From: JBBSBY01 sp038250835
Lineage (GTDB): Bacteria; Desulfobacterota; Desulfomonilia; Desulfomonilales; Desulfomonilaceae
Length of the DNA: 64,000 bases
Direction of reading: 5' to 3'
Assembly (NCBI GenBank): GCA_038250835.1
Contig: JBBSBY010000001.1
Span: 1 to 64,000, forward strand
How positions within the stretch are numbered: the stretch's first letter is position 1; each line of letters begins with the position of its first letter. The translations under genes were made by a program, and so were the position numbers. The notes under the pieces are model-generated. The model saw nothing but the letters and a program-made list of their open reading frames with translations, searched no databases and was not told where the DNA came from. Positions 7,319 to 16,266 of the stretch are shown here, piece after piece.

Positions 7319-8757
7319 TCACTTTCGGCAAAGTTACGTCCATCGCCATCACGACGCCCTAATCCCGGATGGCTGAGACCATGTTTTTTAATTTTACTGT
7401 ACAGAGTGCTGCGACTAATACCCATGGCTTTTGCGGCCTTATACTTGTTCCATCCACATTGTTCAAGCACCGACCTCACATGGTCGCGTTCGATACGATC
7501 CAGATGAGTCAGGGGATCTATAACTTGCCTGGAAAAACCTTGTCGAAGCTCGGCGGGCAGGTCTTCGGCACCTACCACGTCCATTTTAGCCAGCACCATT
7601 GCTCGTTCCACCGTGTTTTCCAGTTCTCGGATGTTGCCCGGCCAATGGTGACTGAAAATCAAATCCATGGCGTCGTGTGAAAACGACCTGATGTTTTTAC
7701 CCAGACGATCGTTGTACTTTACTAGAAAATTATTCACGAGCTGCGGAATATCTTCTTTGCGTTCTCTCAATGGAGGAAGATTAATGGGAATAACATTTAG
7801 ACGCCAAAACAAGTCTTCTCGGAATATGCCCTGACGCATAGCCTGTTTCAGGTCTCTATTGGTGGCGGCGATTATCCTGGCGTTCGTCTCCAGGGTTTGC
7901 TCTCCGCCGACTCTTTCAAATTTACGTTCTTGAATAACTCTCAACAGAATAACTTGTGTGGGTAGACTAATTTCGCCGATTTCGTCCAGGAAGATTGTCC
8001 CACCCTCGGCTTGTTCAAATCTACCGGGTTTTTTGCGGATGGCGCCGGTAAAAGCGCCTTTTTCGTGGCCGAAGAGCTCGGAGTGCAATAGCGTCTCAGG
8101 GTAAGCAGCGCAGTTGATTACAACGAATGGCCCCCGGGAGCGACCGCTTTCCTTGTGAACTGTGTTGGCAAGCACTTCTTTTCCGGTTCCGGATTCACCC
8201 TGAATCAGCACGTGCGAGTCAGTACCGGAAATATCCATGATCAGCTCTTCAATCCGCCGCATCTGGCGCGATCTACCCAATAAATCCGCAAGGCGCTCAC
8301 CCAGGTCCAAAGTGCGAGTAAGTTTTCGGTTTACCTGTCGCTCGTGTCGTAAATGCTGATACAAACTTCTGGTTCTCAGCATCGAATTGACTCGCGCGAT
8401 CAATTCATCCGGCGCGTAGGGCTTGGTTATATAATCATCAGCGCCGTTATTTAATCCTTGAATTTTGAAATCCAATGAATCATGTACAGAAAACATCATG
8501 ACCGGGATATATTGGAACGCCTGGTGAGATTTAATCTTTTGCACTAATTCGAAACCGCCCATTCCAGGTAGGTTTACATCCAGGAGAATCATGTCCGGTT
8601 CTTCAGCAGGTTGATTTTCGAGAACTCCAATGCCGTCCTCCGCCGTTACGACTAATTCCGCTGCGAAACCGGCTGAGTTCAAAAGCTCTTGAGTAAAGGG
8701 ACCATTGTATGGGTCGTCTTCGACAATCAGCACACGATTGGCCTGGGAAGCGCTCAA
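7309..8757 (-). CDS. Sigma-54-dependent response regulator (NtrC family)
   Basis: A 482-residue activator. Receiver domain 1-125 has Asp60 as phospho-acceptor and Lys112 in the conserved TKP. The AAA+ domain (about 160-400) has Walker A GESGTGKE (187-194), the sigma-54-contacting GAFTGA loop (234-239) and Walker B IFLDEIG. A Fis-type helix-turn-helix lies at about 430-465 (NKYKAAKAMGISRSTLYSKI). It should open RNA polymerase-sigma-54 promoters when phosphorylated. No histidine kinase is adjacent. The start is a TTG preceded by AGGAGG; no in-frame ATG is near. The PaaI-type gene ends 9 nt upstream, so it may be part of that operon. Confidence 0.93.
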   Translation of the reverse strand: MSASQANRVLIVEDDPYNGPFTQELLNSAGFAAELVVTAEDGIGVLENQPAEEPDMILLDVNLPGMGGFELVQKIKSHQAFQYIPVMMFSVHDSLDFKIQGLNNGADDYITKPYAPDELIARVNSMLRTRSLYQHLRHERQVNRKLTRTLDLGERLADLLGRSRQMRRIEELIMDISGTDSHVLIQGESGTGKEVLANTVHKESGRSRGPFVVINCAAYPETLLHSELFGHEKGAFTGAIRKKPGRFEQAEGGTIFLDEIGEISLPTQVILLRVIQERKFERVGGEQTLETNARIIAATNRDLKQAMRQGIFREDLFWRLNVIPINLPPLRERKEDIPQLVNNFLVKYNDRLGKNIRSFSHDAMDLIFSHHWPGNIRELENTVERAMVLAKMDVVGAEDLPAELRQGFSRQVIDPLTHLDRIERDHVRSVLEQCGWNKYKAAKAMGISRSTLYSKIKKHGLSHPGLGRRDGDGRNFAESEWE

Positions 8758-8766
8758 AATAGCCTC

Positions 8767-9180
8767 CTAATCGACGAAGTGGTAAGCCATCCCATGGGCT
8801 ACCGCAATTTTTTCGCCCCTATCATTCTTAATTTCCACATTCCACAAACTCACTCGTTTGCGCAAATCGATAGGAACGGCTTCGGCAATAATTTTGTCTC
8901 CCGGTCCAGTGGCCTGGAAATAATTGATTTTCATCTCCAAACCAAACGCCGTGTACCCCATCGAATTAGCGGCTACGGCAAACGTCTCGTCCGCCAGAGC
9001 GAAAATGACACCGCCATGTGTGCGCATTTCCGAATTGCAGTATTCGTTCTTAATAGTCAAAGACGCTTTGGCGTACGAAGTTTTCACGTCTTCGATAACA
9101 ATGCCCAATAAAGACGCAAACGGATCTCCCCCTACAACTTCTTTCGCGTAACGTAAGGGGTTGGTTTTCTTATCAATCAT
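8767..9180 (-). CDS. PaaI-family hotdog thioesterase
   Basis: A 137-residue single hotdog domain. The segment THGGVIFALADETFAVAANS is the PaaI signature (HGG plus the catalytic acid in ADE). These enzymes hydrolyse aryl- or acyl-CoA thioesters, often to rescue trapped CoA during aromatic or fatty acid breakdown. It sits 8 bases after the exported amidotransferase-like gene and 9 bases before the response regulator, on the same strand. Confidence 0.85.
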   Translation of the reverse strand: MIDKKTNPLRYAKEVVGGDPFASLLGIVIEDVKTSYAKASLTIKNEYCNSEMRTHGGVIFALADETFAVAANSMGYTAFGLEMKINYFQATGPGDKIIAEAVPIDLRKRVSLWNVEIKNDRGEKIAVAHGMAYHFVD

Positions 9181-9188
9181 TATCCAAA

Positions 9189-10082
9189 TTAGTTACGATG
9201 ATTCTCATTATTGCTTTTACCCGCTTTTGTCTTTGTCTCTGATGTATGGGGTTCAGCCATCCTGAACGCTTTATTGTGCTCATCTGCTATAGTCAAGAAA
9301 TTCTTAAGTAAAATTCCGCCGTCAGGCCTATTCTTGAGATAATATTCGGTGTGAGCCTGAACTCCATATACCGGTTTAGTTTGATGCTTAATGATTTGGT
9401 ACTTGCAGAGCCGGTTTTCAGCCAGGCAGACAAATCCCACCGGCGCCTTCTTCACCTCGTCATAATGGTTTTGCACCAAATTGAGGGTTTTACCCATATT
9501 CTCGAACAACGGATCATCCGACGTGACGGTAATGTTGTGCCTACCACGTTCAGTCGGATTATTGCCGTAAGGCAAACAATCATCTTCGCCACCACGTATT
9601 GGCCCCACTTTGCCGCCGAAAGCTAAGGCAATAGCTTGATGACCACCGCAAATTCCCATCATCGGCACATTCATCTCTTCCGCAATTATCGGTAGAGCCT
9701 TGAAAAACGCCTCCAGTTCCGCGCCGTTTTTGCCTTTATATTTGCACCAGGGAATTCCATTTGGACTCAGCACCAAAAATGCGGGCTTCAACTTCTTCAT
9801 ATTTTCAATGGTAATATCTTTGTACGGCAACACTATTCCATGCCCGGGCGCCCCAAGCCTAACCATGATGTCACGCACCAACTCGGCCTGCCGCGAAGTT
9901 CTACCCGTGAACATATTTACTACAATCCAGGTGGATGAGTATTCGAGGGGTTGGTCTTCCGGCGCCTGCTCCTTTAAATCTTTTGAGACCAGAGATTCCA
10001 GATTTACCGTGTTTGATTCGCCTACAGATGATAAAAACGTAGTGAGAATGATTGAGACGAACAAAATCCTAAGCAATCGCAT
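9189..10082 (-). CDS. Exported class-I glutamine amidotransferase-like protein
   Basis: A 297-residue protein with a clear signal peptide (about 1-23) followed by a class-I GATase/peptidase C26 fold. The triad is in place: Cys145 in the nucleophile elbow GICGGHQ, and His244 and Glu246 in GVQAHTE. Cytosolic relatives release ammonia from glutamine or hydrolyse gamma-glutamyl bonds; an export signal is unusual and suggests a periplasmic gamma-glutamyl or peptide substrate. The hydrophilic C-terminal tail (about 275-297) is lysine- and asparagine-rich. It heads a tight run with the thioesterase and response regulator. Confidence 0.75.
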   Translation of the reverse strand: MRLLRILFVSIILTTFLSSVGESNTVNLESLVSKDLKEQAPEDQPLEYSSTWIVVNMFTGRTSRQAELVRDIMVRLGAPGHGIVLPYKDITIENMKKLKPAFLVLSPNGIPWCKYKGKNGAELEAFFKALPIIAEEMNVPMMGICGGHQAIALAFGGKVGPIRGGEDDCLPYGNNPTERGRHNITVTSDDPLFENMGKTLNLVQNHYDEVKKAPVGFVCLAENRLCKYQIIKHQTKPVYGVQAHTEYYLKNRPDGGILLKNFLTIADEHNKAFRMAEPHTSETKTKAGKSNNENHRN

Positions 10083-10563
10083 TCCAACAACCTTCCTAAT
10101 CTTATCGTAATATCCGCAAGGATCAATTTCACGGAATCTATAACATGGATGCTAATTATTTGCATCAAATAATTAAAAAATTAAAAGAAATAGTCGATAG
10201 GTGGATTTCAGATTAAGGTCGTGTCCGCAACGGCAAAAACAGAAGGAGACGGACGGTTGTTAAAAGATCTTGTCGCCATCTCAACCTACTGAATTCACCT
10301 TGATTGCCGGCAAAAAACGTGTGGACACTTTATTCAATTACTGGTAATTTATCCAAGTTATTAATTACGCGTATCGCCGCTGCAAATTGATCTAATTTTC
10401 CAATTCAGGACGGCGGCATTCGATTGTAAACAGAATTGCTAAAATTGAGGACCGGTTGCTCATTAATCGAATTATCCCTCGATAATTGATCTATCCAGGT
10501 TTGATCAAAGCTAATGTAAGTAGGGCAATCAACTGGCTCCGACCCAGGAGGGAAACCCTCAAA
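10083..10563. other. Intergenic region, no gene seen
   Basis: This 481-base AT-rich gap separates the divergent amidotransferase-like gene (minus) and the small gene at 10564 (plus). Promoters for both must lie here. I see no RNA gene or clear repeat. Confidence 0.4.
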
Positions 10564-10908
10564 ATGATACTTGTCGAAATATTACAAAATGGTTTTCCTG
10601 TTGCCGGCGCCGCATATGAGCCTGGTATGCTGGTTGAAATCAGTGTTGCGGAAGCTTACCAAACCCAGGACATTTCCTTTGAACTTGTTCATACCGACAA
10701 TCATTGTTTAAAAGGAAAATGGCAGGAGGCTTTGGATCAATACTTCAATGAAGAAATTTTTGATTGTAGGGAAACGGTGTTTCCAGGGGAAATGAAGAGA
10801 ATAGGATGCGCCAAAGATCATAAATCCTTGTTCCAACATGCGGCCCATGCGCTGCTAAAAAATCTTGAACCGCATGGCTACACTATAAACATTAAATTTC
10901 AATATTAA
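10564..10908 (+). CDS. Hypothetical protein, 114 residues
   Basis: A soluble protein of no recognised family, with a beta-rich first half (MILVEILQNGFPVAGAAYEP) and three cysteines. The frame is open 26 codons further upstream, but AGGAGGG at 10546-10552 places the start at the ATG at 10564. It is a monocistronic unit: a strong terminator follows 2 nt after the stop. Confidence 0.6.
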   Translation: MILVEILQNGFPVAGAAYEPGMLVEISVAEAYQTQDISFELVHTDNHCLKGKWQEALDQYFNEEIFDCRETVFPGEMKRIGCAKDHKSLFQHAAHALLKNLEPHGYTINIKFQY

Positions 10909-10910
10909 GA

Positions 10911-10940
10911 AAACCGAAGGAGCTATCCTTCGGTTTCTTT
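10911..10940. terminator. Bidirectional rho-independent terminator
   Basis: A perfect 11-bp stem (AAACCGAAGGA, loop GCTA, TCCTTCGGTTT) is followed by CTTT. Because the left arm starts with A's, it can also end minus-strand transcripts. It lies between the converging 10564 gene and degP. Confidence 0.9.
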
Positions 10941-10959
10941 CCAGTGAATCGCTTTAGAA

Positions 10960-12420
10960 TTAATCGAAGTTATAAGCAACGTAAGATCTGTTCTTGCCTC
11001 TTTGAAGTTGCAATCTTATGACCTTGTTCTTTTTAGCTTCCTTTACAGCTTTGTTGAACTCGCTGAGATCGTTTATGGTTTTTCCATCAATCTCGAGAAT
11101 CACGTCTCCGGTCCTAAGTCCCATTCTTGAGGCGGCGCCGTCGGGATCCATTTCCTTAATGCGCAGGCCCAGGCCGTCTTTGATCCCCATTTGCTCAGCA
11201 ACACTCGCGGGTAGCTTCTCCACATCCACTCCGAGTTCATTGGAAGTGTCACCGGACTGTATGGGAGATCCTGATGCCGCTGTTTTCTGGTTCCTTTCAC
11301 CGATAGTAATTTTCACTTCTATGGTTTTCTTATCTCGCCAGATCGTTAGAGTAGCCTCTTGTCCGGGTTTTTCGACACCAACAAGATTCTTGAGGTTAGC
11401 TGCGCCGGAAATAGATTGACCATTGAACTTCAAGATAATATCGCCATTTTTAATGCCCGCTTTTTCAGCCGGACTTCCTTCAACTACCTGCGATACCAGA
11501 GCGCCTTCTGAATCTGAACGACCATAGGATTTAGCCAAGGCTTGTGAAACATCTTGGATATTGACGCCAATGAGTCCGCGGCGAACTTTTCCGGTCTTGA
11601 TCAATTCATCCATAATCAGTTTTGCGGAGCTGGAAGGAATGGCAAAACCGACGCCTTGATAACCACCACTGCGCGTTGCAATAGCAGTGTTGATTCCAAT
11701 AACTTCGGACGAAATGTTTACCAATGGGCCGCCGGAATTTCCGGGATTAATGGCCGCATCCGTTTGAATGAAATCTTCGTAATCAATGATTCCAACATTG
11801 TGGCGACCAGTTGCGCTGATTATTCCACGCGTAACGGTTCTGTTGAGACCAAAGGGATTGCCGATGGCAAATACTATGGCGCCGGGTTTAAGTTTCGAGG
11901 AGTCTCCGAGTTTGGCGATCGGTAGTCCCTTAGCGTCGATCTTGACGACGGCGATGTCGCTCTCAGGGTCTACTCCGATGACTTTGGCCGTGAAGGTCCT
12001 TTTGTCTGAAAGACTTACTTTAATTTCGTCAGCGTCTTTTACTACATGGGCATTTGTGAGAATGTATCCATCTTCGGAAACTATAACGCCTGATCCCATG
12101 CCTTGCATGCGGAAGCCGCCGCCATGGTCTTTCGGACCTTTTTTGAAACGCTTGAAGAATTCATCTCCAAAGAATTCGCGGAAGGGATGATTCTTAAAGA
12201 ATGGTTCAAGATCACCCTCATTACCTGATGCTTCTTTTTTTGATGAGCTTATGTGGACCACTGCGGGGGTGACTGTTTCAGCAACATGAACAAAAGCGTC
12301 TTGAAGTTGTTGCAGCACAGCGGGGGCTTCCGCGTTAGATGTTCCGGGTGTGCAGACCAGACCAATCAATGCGGCCACGCCAATTAAACTTAAAAGCGAC
12401 TTACGAAAGCCTCTTACCAT
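10960..12420 (-). CDS. degP: Periplasmic serine protease DegP/HtrA (Do family)
   Basis: A 486-residue periplasmic protease/chaperone for misfolded envelope proteins. It has a signal peptide (about 1-30) and a trypsin-like domain with His in LTNAHVV, Asp in SDIAVVKID and Ser in GNSGGPL. Two PDZ domains follow at roughly 285-375 and 395-480. The ATG at 12420 is chosen because it begins the signal peptide and has GAGGAGA upstream; the frame runs open 43 codons more. The active site is intact, unlike the S41 homologue in this window. Confidence 0.93.
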   Translation of the reverse strand: MVRGFRKSLLSLIGVAALIGLVCTPGTSNAEAPAVLQQLQDAFVHVAETVTPAVVHISSSKKEASGNEGDLEPFFKNHPFREFFGDEFFKRFKKGPKDHGGGFRMQGMGSGVIVSEDGYILTNAHVVKDADEIKVSLSDKRTFTAKVIGVDPESDIAVVKIDAKGLPIAKLGDSSKLKPGAIVFAIGNPFGLNRTVTRGIISATGRHNVGIIDYEDFIQTDAAINPGNSGGPLVNISSEVIGINTAIATRSGGYQGVGFAIPSSSAKLIMDELIKTGKVRRGLIGVNIQDVSQALAKSYGRSDSEGALVSQVVEGSPAEKAGIKNGDIILKFNGQSISGAANLKNLVGVEKPGQEATLTIWRDKKTIEVKITIGERNQKTAASGSPIQSGDTSNELGVDVEKLPASVAEQMGIKDGLGLRIKEMDPDGAASRMGLRTGDVILEIDGKTINDLSEFNKAVKEAKKNKVIRLQLQRGKNRSYVAYNFD

Positions 12421-12704
12421 GTAATAATCTCCTCTCGACCTTTTCAAATTAAGTTCTTTGACTCGCAACCAATAAATTAGTTTCTCCGGATATGCGAGAT
12501 TTACAAATCGTGCTGCAAATGACGGAGAAATTCTCCTAATAAACCTCACTTCATAGTGAAAAGAATGCGTGCAAAAAAATTACGGTGTCTCCAGTTGGAT
12601 CTATGCGTCTTAACAGTATGAGCGGACGAATCGATCTGTTCTATTGTGCTCCGATAAAGACGCAAAATTCGATAGGAGCCAAGTTAAAATTGAATGGGTC
12701 AATT

Positions 12705-13952
12705 TTACCTGTTCACTTCTAATTCGATGCGTTCATCATTGCCGTACAGCAGCGCTACCATCAAAGTGAGCCATTCCCGCAGATTTCTGGTGTTCAGGAA
12801 ATTAGCGCGCACGAATTCTTTTCCTTTGCGGCCCATTTCGTGGATTTTATCCGGTCGTTGCAGCAAGTACCTCATTCTCAAAGCAGCGCCTTCCGGAGTA
12901 TTAACCAGAAAACCGGTGTGGTGATTGATAACCTGTAGCCTTATTCCGCCCGTGTTTCCGCCTATTACCGGTTTGCTCTTCCAAAGAGCTTCGGTGACGG
13001 TCAAACCGAAACCTTCCTTAACTGATTTTTGCAGGATTATTGTGGATGCGCGCTGCAAAGCATTGATCGTCAAATTAGCGTCGGATGGTAAAAGTAGGAC
13101 ATGAATATCAGGATCATCTCCAATCTCGGATTTGACTTCAGCTAGAACCTGTTCTCCTTCCGGATCATCGGTTGCTCCGCCGCCCGCCAAGACCAATTGG
13201 AGACCCGGAGAAAACGTTGTTGCCATTTGATATGCTTTGACTACACCCAAAGGATCTTTAAATCTATCATACCTTGAAACCTGCAACATGATTGGACGTT
13301 CCGGATCCAGGGAGAATTCGTCATATACTTTGTTAACAACCTCTCGAGGTATATCTTTGTTTTTATCGCTCAAGGGATCAATGCTTGGTGGAATCAAATA
13401 CTGCGTGTGCGGCAAGGGCTGAGCAAAATCGGCAAGTGAAAAAATGCTTGCGTCGTAATCTTTTGCATAATTGCGCAGATATTTCCAGACCGGCCGGTAA
13501 GGATGGCTAAGGTCAATGTGGCATCTCCAAATCCATTTGCCTTTTCGGTTCGGCGTGTTAATCAACAACGGTAACGGCTGCGGATCATGGATGAAAACAA
13601 CATCCGCATCTTCGAGTTTAGGTCTCAGCTCTTCGGCGTTATGAACATTTGTTTCTTCGAATATTCGCAGCAGAAACTCCTTAACATTGACGGGATCTCC
13701 CTGGAGTGAGTTGTGAAACATCTTTGTGCATTCATAAAATTTTTCTTCGCCTCGTATCACTTCCCAACTAACATCCAGCCCCAATTCTTGTTGTAGCGGG
13801 ATCAGTTTTGTCAAAATTTCCGCTACTCCACCGCCTACGCGCGTGGAATTGACATGCACCACTTTTACACCTTTGAGCAATCCCGCCAATTGTTTCAGAT
13901 GGTCTATTACATCCTCACCGGCTACCGCCGCATACGCTGCAAGAGTGTTCAT
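12705..13952 (-). CDS. treT: Trehalose synthase-type glycosyltransferase (TreT-like, GT4)
   Basis: A 415-residue GT-B glycosyltransferase. It matches the TreT group: VVHVNSTRVGGGVAEIL at the start, the WEVIRG and KMFHNSLQG segments, the nucleotide-sugar loop SVKEGFGLTVTEALW, and GGIRLQ. TreT makes trehalose from NDP-glucose and glucose. The start is the ATG at 13952, whose A is the last base of the upstream DUF5752 stop (TGATG), with GGGAGG eight bases upstream; a TTG one codon earlier is less likely. Trehalose would serve osmotic or stress protection. Confidence 0.8.
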   Translation of the reverse strand: MNTLAAYAAVAGEDVIDHLKQLAGLLKGVKVVHVNSTRVGGGVAEILTKLIPLQQELGLDVSWEVIRGEEKFYECTKMFHNSLQGDPVNVKEFLLRIFEETNVHNAEELRPKLEDADVVFIHDPQPLPLLINTPNRKGKWIWRCHIDLSHPYRPVWKYLRNYAKDYDASIFSLADFAQPLPHTQYLIPPSIDPLSDKNKDIPREVVNKVYDEFSLDPERPIMLQVSRYDRFKDPLGVVKAYQMATTFSPGLQLVLAGGGATDDPEGEQVLAEVKSEIGDDPDIHVLLLPSDANLTINALQRASTIILQKSVKEGFGLTVTEALWKSKPVIGGNTGGIRLQVINHHTGFLVNTPEGAALRMRYLLQRPDKIHEMGRKGKEFVRANFLNTRNLREWLTLMVALLYGNDERIELEVNR

Positions 13953-14626
13953 CAAGCAGTCCTCCCAAAATAATTGCTAAAGACCGTTAACAGTTGGCTT
14001 CGTAGCTCCGTCAGGGTAATAAAATACGGATCAATGGACGCAAGGTTATCGCACAGAGATTCAAAATCTTCATCACACCCCTGTAACCAGGCTCGAAAGT
14101 CATCCATCGCCATGGGAGGTCTCCGCCTGGCGTCTATGAAATGATAAAAAACACTACCGACGCTCATCTTATCGACAGCTTCGGTAAGTTCCTCAGGAGC
14201 GTTAATATTTCTTGACGTGTCGAACACGACAATCTGCGACCTTGTGAAGTTGAATTGCTGGTTGTACTTGGCCCATTGAGGTCGCTCGACTTCGTCCAAC
14301 CTTTCTTCAATGACTTCCAACAAATTTAAACGCAGCTCCTGAAGATTCGCGAAATCGGTGGGATCTATGACGGCCAATCGTTCGGCCAACACATCATCAT
14401 GTAGAGCATAATGGCACCAAACGGCAAAATCGTTGTTGAATTGAGGATCATCAAACTTGGGTCTAAGCAAGCCGCCCCAAAAATGATGGTAAACGCTACC
14501 TTCATGTATATTCTGCAGAATGTCTCTCATTTCTCTAAGATTCTGAGCTCTTTTGCCTGTAGCTACTGTAATCAGCGCACAATCTTTCACAACAAAAGGT
14601 CCGGTAACACTACCATTTGCAGCCAT
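13952..14626 (-). CDS. DUF5752-family protein coupled to treT
   Basis: A 224-residue soluble protein with an internal near-repeat: SVYHHFWGGLLRPKFDD (about 45-60) and SVFYHFIDARRRPPMAMDD (about 150-170), each followed by a helical segment with a hydrophobic-aspartate pattern (AVIDPTDF, ASIDPYFI). From memory this is DUF5752, often found beside TreT-like genes. The exact role is unknown; control of trehalose synthesis is a reasonable guess. The start at 14626 has AGGAGGAG immediately upstream. The TGATG overlap with treT indicates coupled translation. Confidence 0.65.
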   Translation of the reverse strand: MAANGSVTGPFVVKDCALITVATGKRAQNLREMRDILQNIHEGSVYHHFWGGLLRPKFDDPQFNNDFAVWCHYALHDDVLAERLAVIDPTDFANLQELRLNLLEVIEERLDEVERPQWAKYNQQFNFTRSQIVVFDTSRNINAPEELTEAVDKMSVGSVFYHFIDARRRPPMAMDDFRAWLQGCDEDFESLCDNLASIDPYFITLTELRSQLLTVFSNYFGRTA

Positions 14627-14830
14627 CGCTCCTCCTATACTATTTGGCAATAAAATCTACATAGTTCATTTATAGGTCAGATAATTAAACAGCAAAAAAG
14701 TTTCCTTGATTTGAACCTTAGGTAAAAACAAAGTAGTACATTATAAAATACAATTAATAGCTCAATATTCATTGATAATAATTCTATTTATTGGTATAAG
14801 GACTATGCGCGGCAATATGAGGAGAGACTT

Positions 14831-15730
14831 ATGAACACACAGGCGAACCAGGAAAAAAGAACTATTAAAGTAAAGGATTTTCTTGACGATTTCAGATCCG
14901 GGATGATCGATTCTGAAATCCTTGAGAAGTATCATTTAACCCAGGGAGGCCTGGATAAATTTTATTCAATGCTGATCGAAAGAGGTATTCTGGAACATCA
15001 GGAATTGGAAGACCATTACAGCCGTGATGGATCTATGGAAACGGCTGCAAAGTGTGACTCTGAAAAATCGAGCTACATTTGTCCATGCTGCTTGATTTCT
15101 CAAGAAACAATGTTCGATATTTGCCCGAATTGCGGAGTATCATTTCAGGAATTGCTCGAGCGAGAAAACCTGGAAAAATCGCAATGCGACTTATTGTTAT
15201 CTTCAAATGTCAACATTGAAAACAAAGTGGAACCTAAACCTGCGCAGGATTCCGTTGAGTTTCCGATGGCGGATTTTCTGGATAAAAACTACCATAAAGC
15301 AAGCGTTGATGAGAGTGATCTCCTCGGCGCGGCGCACATTAATAATGTATCCGCCGGATTTGTGGATTCCGCCGATGAAGTCGTATCAGGACTGCCGTTG
15401 GACTGTGCGGACGAAACCGAAAAGACGATTTCCATTCAATGTGCAAACTGTCAAGAAGAAATGAGCCCCGCCCTTAAAGATACGTACGATCACACCAGAG
15501 GGCGTTTAGGCTTGATCATTTCAGGAGTCTGTTTTCTGGTGGCGTTTATGGGAAGCGTAGCCATAAACTACATGGACGGTTTTTCGCTCTTCAGATTGGC
15601 GATTGTCTTTACAGTGGGATTGAGCCTATTGTTCGGCGCCGGCCTCTTTGCGGTGGGTTCATTCATCTATCTCGCCCGTGAGCGTGTTTTTTTCTGTTCA
15701 ACTTGCGGACGAGTTTATCCCAGAGGATAA
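14831..15730 (+). CDS. Zinc-ribbon membrane protein with shared N-terminal module
   Basis: A 299-residue protein. Residues about 12-55 are the helical module also seen in the PilZ protein (GMIDSEILEKYHLTQGGLDK). A first zinc ribbon follows (CPCC...CPNCG, about 84-105), then an acidic linker, then a second cysteine set split around the membrane domain: CANC at about 208, two membrane segments (about 230-280), and CSTCGRVYPRG at the end. The split set may clamp one zinc at the membrane face. AGGAG precedes the ATG. Function unknown; a sensory or scaffold role is only inferred. Confidence 0.6.
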   Translation: MNTQANQEKRTIKVKDFLDDFRSGMIDSEILEKYHLTQGGLDKFYSMLIERGILEHQELEDHYSRDGSMETAAKCDSEKSSYICPCCLISQETMFDICPNCGVSFQELLERENLEKSQCDLLLSSNVNIENKVEPKPAQDSVEFPMADFLDKNYHKASVDESDLLGAAHINNVSAGFVDSADEVVSGLPLDCADETEKTISIQCANCQEEMSPALKDTYDHTRGRLGLIISGVCFLVAFMGSVAINYMDGFSLFRLAIVFTVGLSLLFGAGLFAVGSFIYLARERVFFCSTCGRVYPRG

Positions 15731-15781
15731 ATCATTTACTAAATTTTGGCTATTTAATTTGTCTCCGACGCAAACCAGTAT

Positions 15782-15897
15782 TGTATACCGTATACACTGT
15801 AGTTTACGAATGCTTCAATCTCCACCCGTTGGAGACGCTGAAGAGTCGCCCATAGGTTAGCCGGTCTAACAAAAAGTCATTATCGTTACTGTATACA
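15782..15897. promoter_or_regulatory. GTATAC palindrome cluster, possible operator
   Basis: TGTATACCGTATACA at 15782-15796 is a two-arm palindrome with 7-base arms and one centre base. A second TGTATACA half-site lies at 15890-15897. Both lie in the gap before the small gene at 16017. The pattern suits a TetR- or GntR-like dimer, but no regulator for it is seen. Confidence 0.3.
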
Positions 15898-16016
15898 CCG
15901 TGTCCTATCGCATCGACACTGCCGGAACGCGTTCGGAGTCTAACTATCATAGGGAAGTATAAATTTTAGGCGTCGCAGTTTGCTTCTGCACAAAAGGCGC
16001 TAAAGCGAGGGATACG

Positions 16017-16208
16017 ATGCCCGAGTGCCATAAGGATGGTTTTGTCGCGGAAAATGACCAAACTCTCCGCAATAATGGAGAAACTATCATAGAAATGTGG
16101 GACGGTTTGGACTTTGATCGACTGGAATCGGACCCTGAAGTGTATACGTTTTATTGTGATCTGACGGACGCATTGGAACGGGTGGACAAGTTTTTAAGTA
16201 CCTTATAA
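16017..16208 (+). CDS. Small acidic hypothetical protein
   Basis: A 63-residue, very acidic protein (WDGLDFDRLESDPEVY core, then a short amphipathic helix). GAGGGA precedes the ATG with normal spacing. No family recognised. It lies 58 bases before the alpha/beta hydrolase gene and may share its transcript. Confidence 0.45.
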   Translation: MPECHKDGFVAENDQTLRNNGETIIEMWDGLDFDRLESDPEVYTFYCDLTDALERVDKFLSTL

Positions 16209-16266
16209 CATAATAAAGGAATTTATATTTCTTAATTACGACGGATAAATTACCAGGAGAAGTTTT

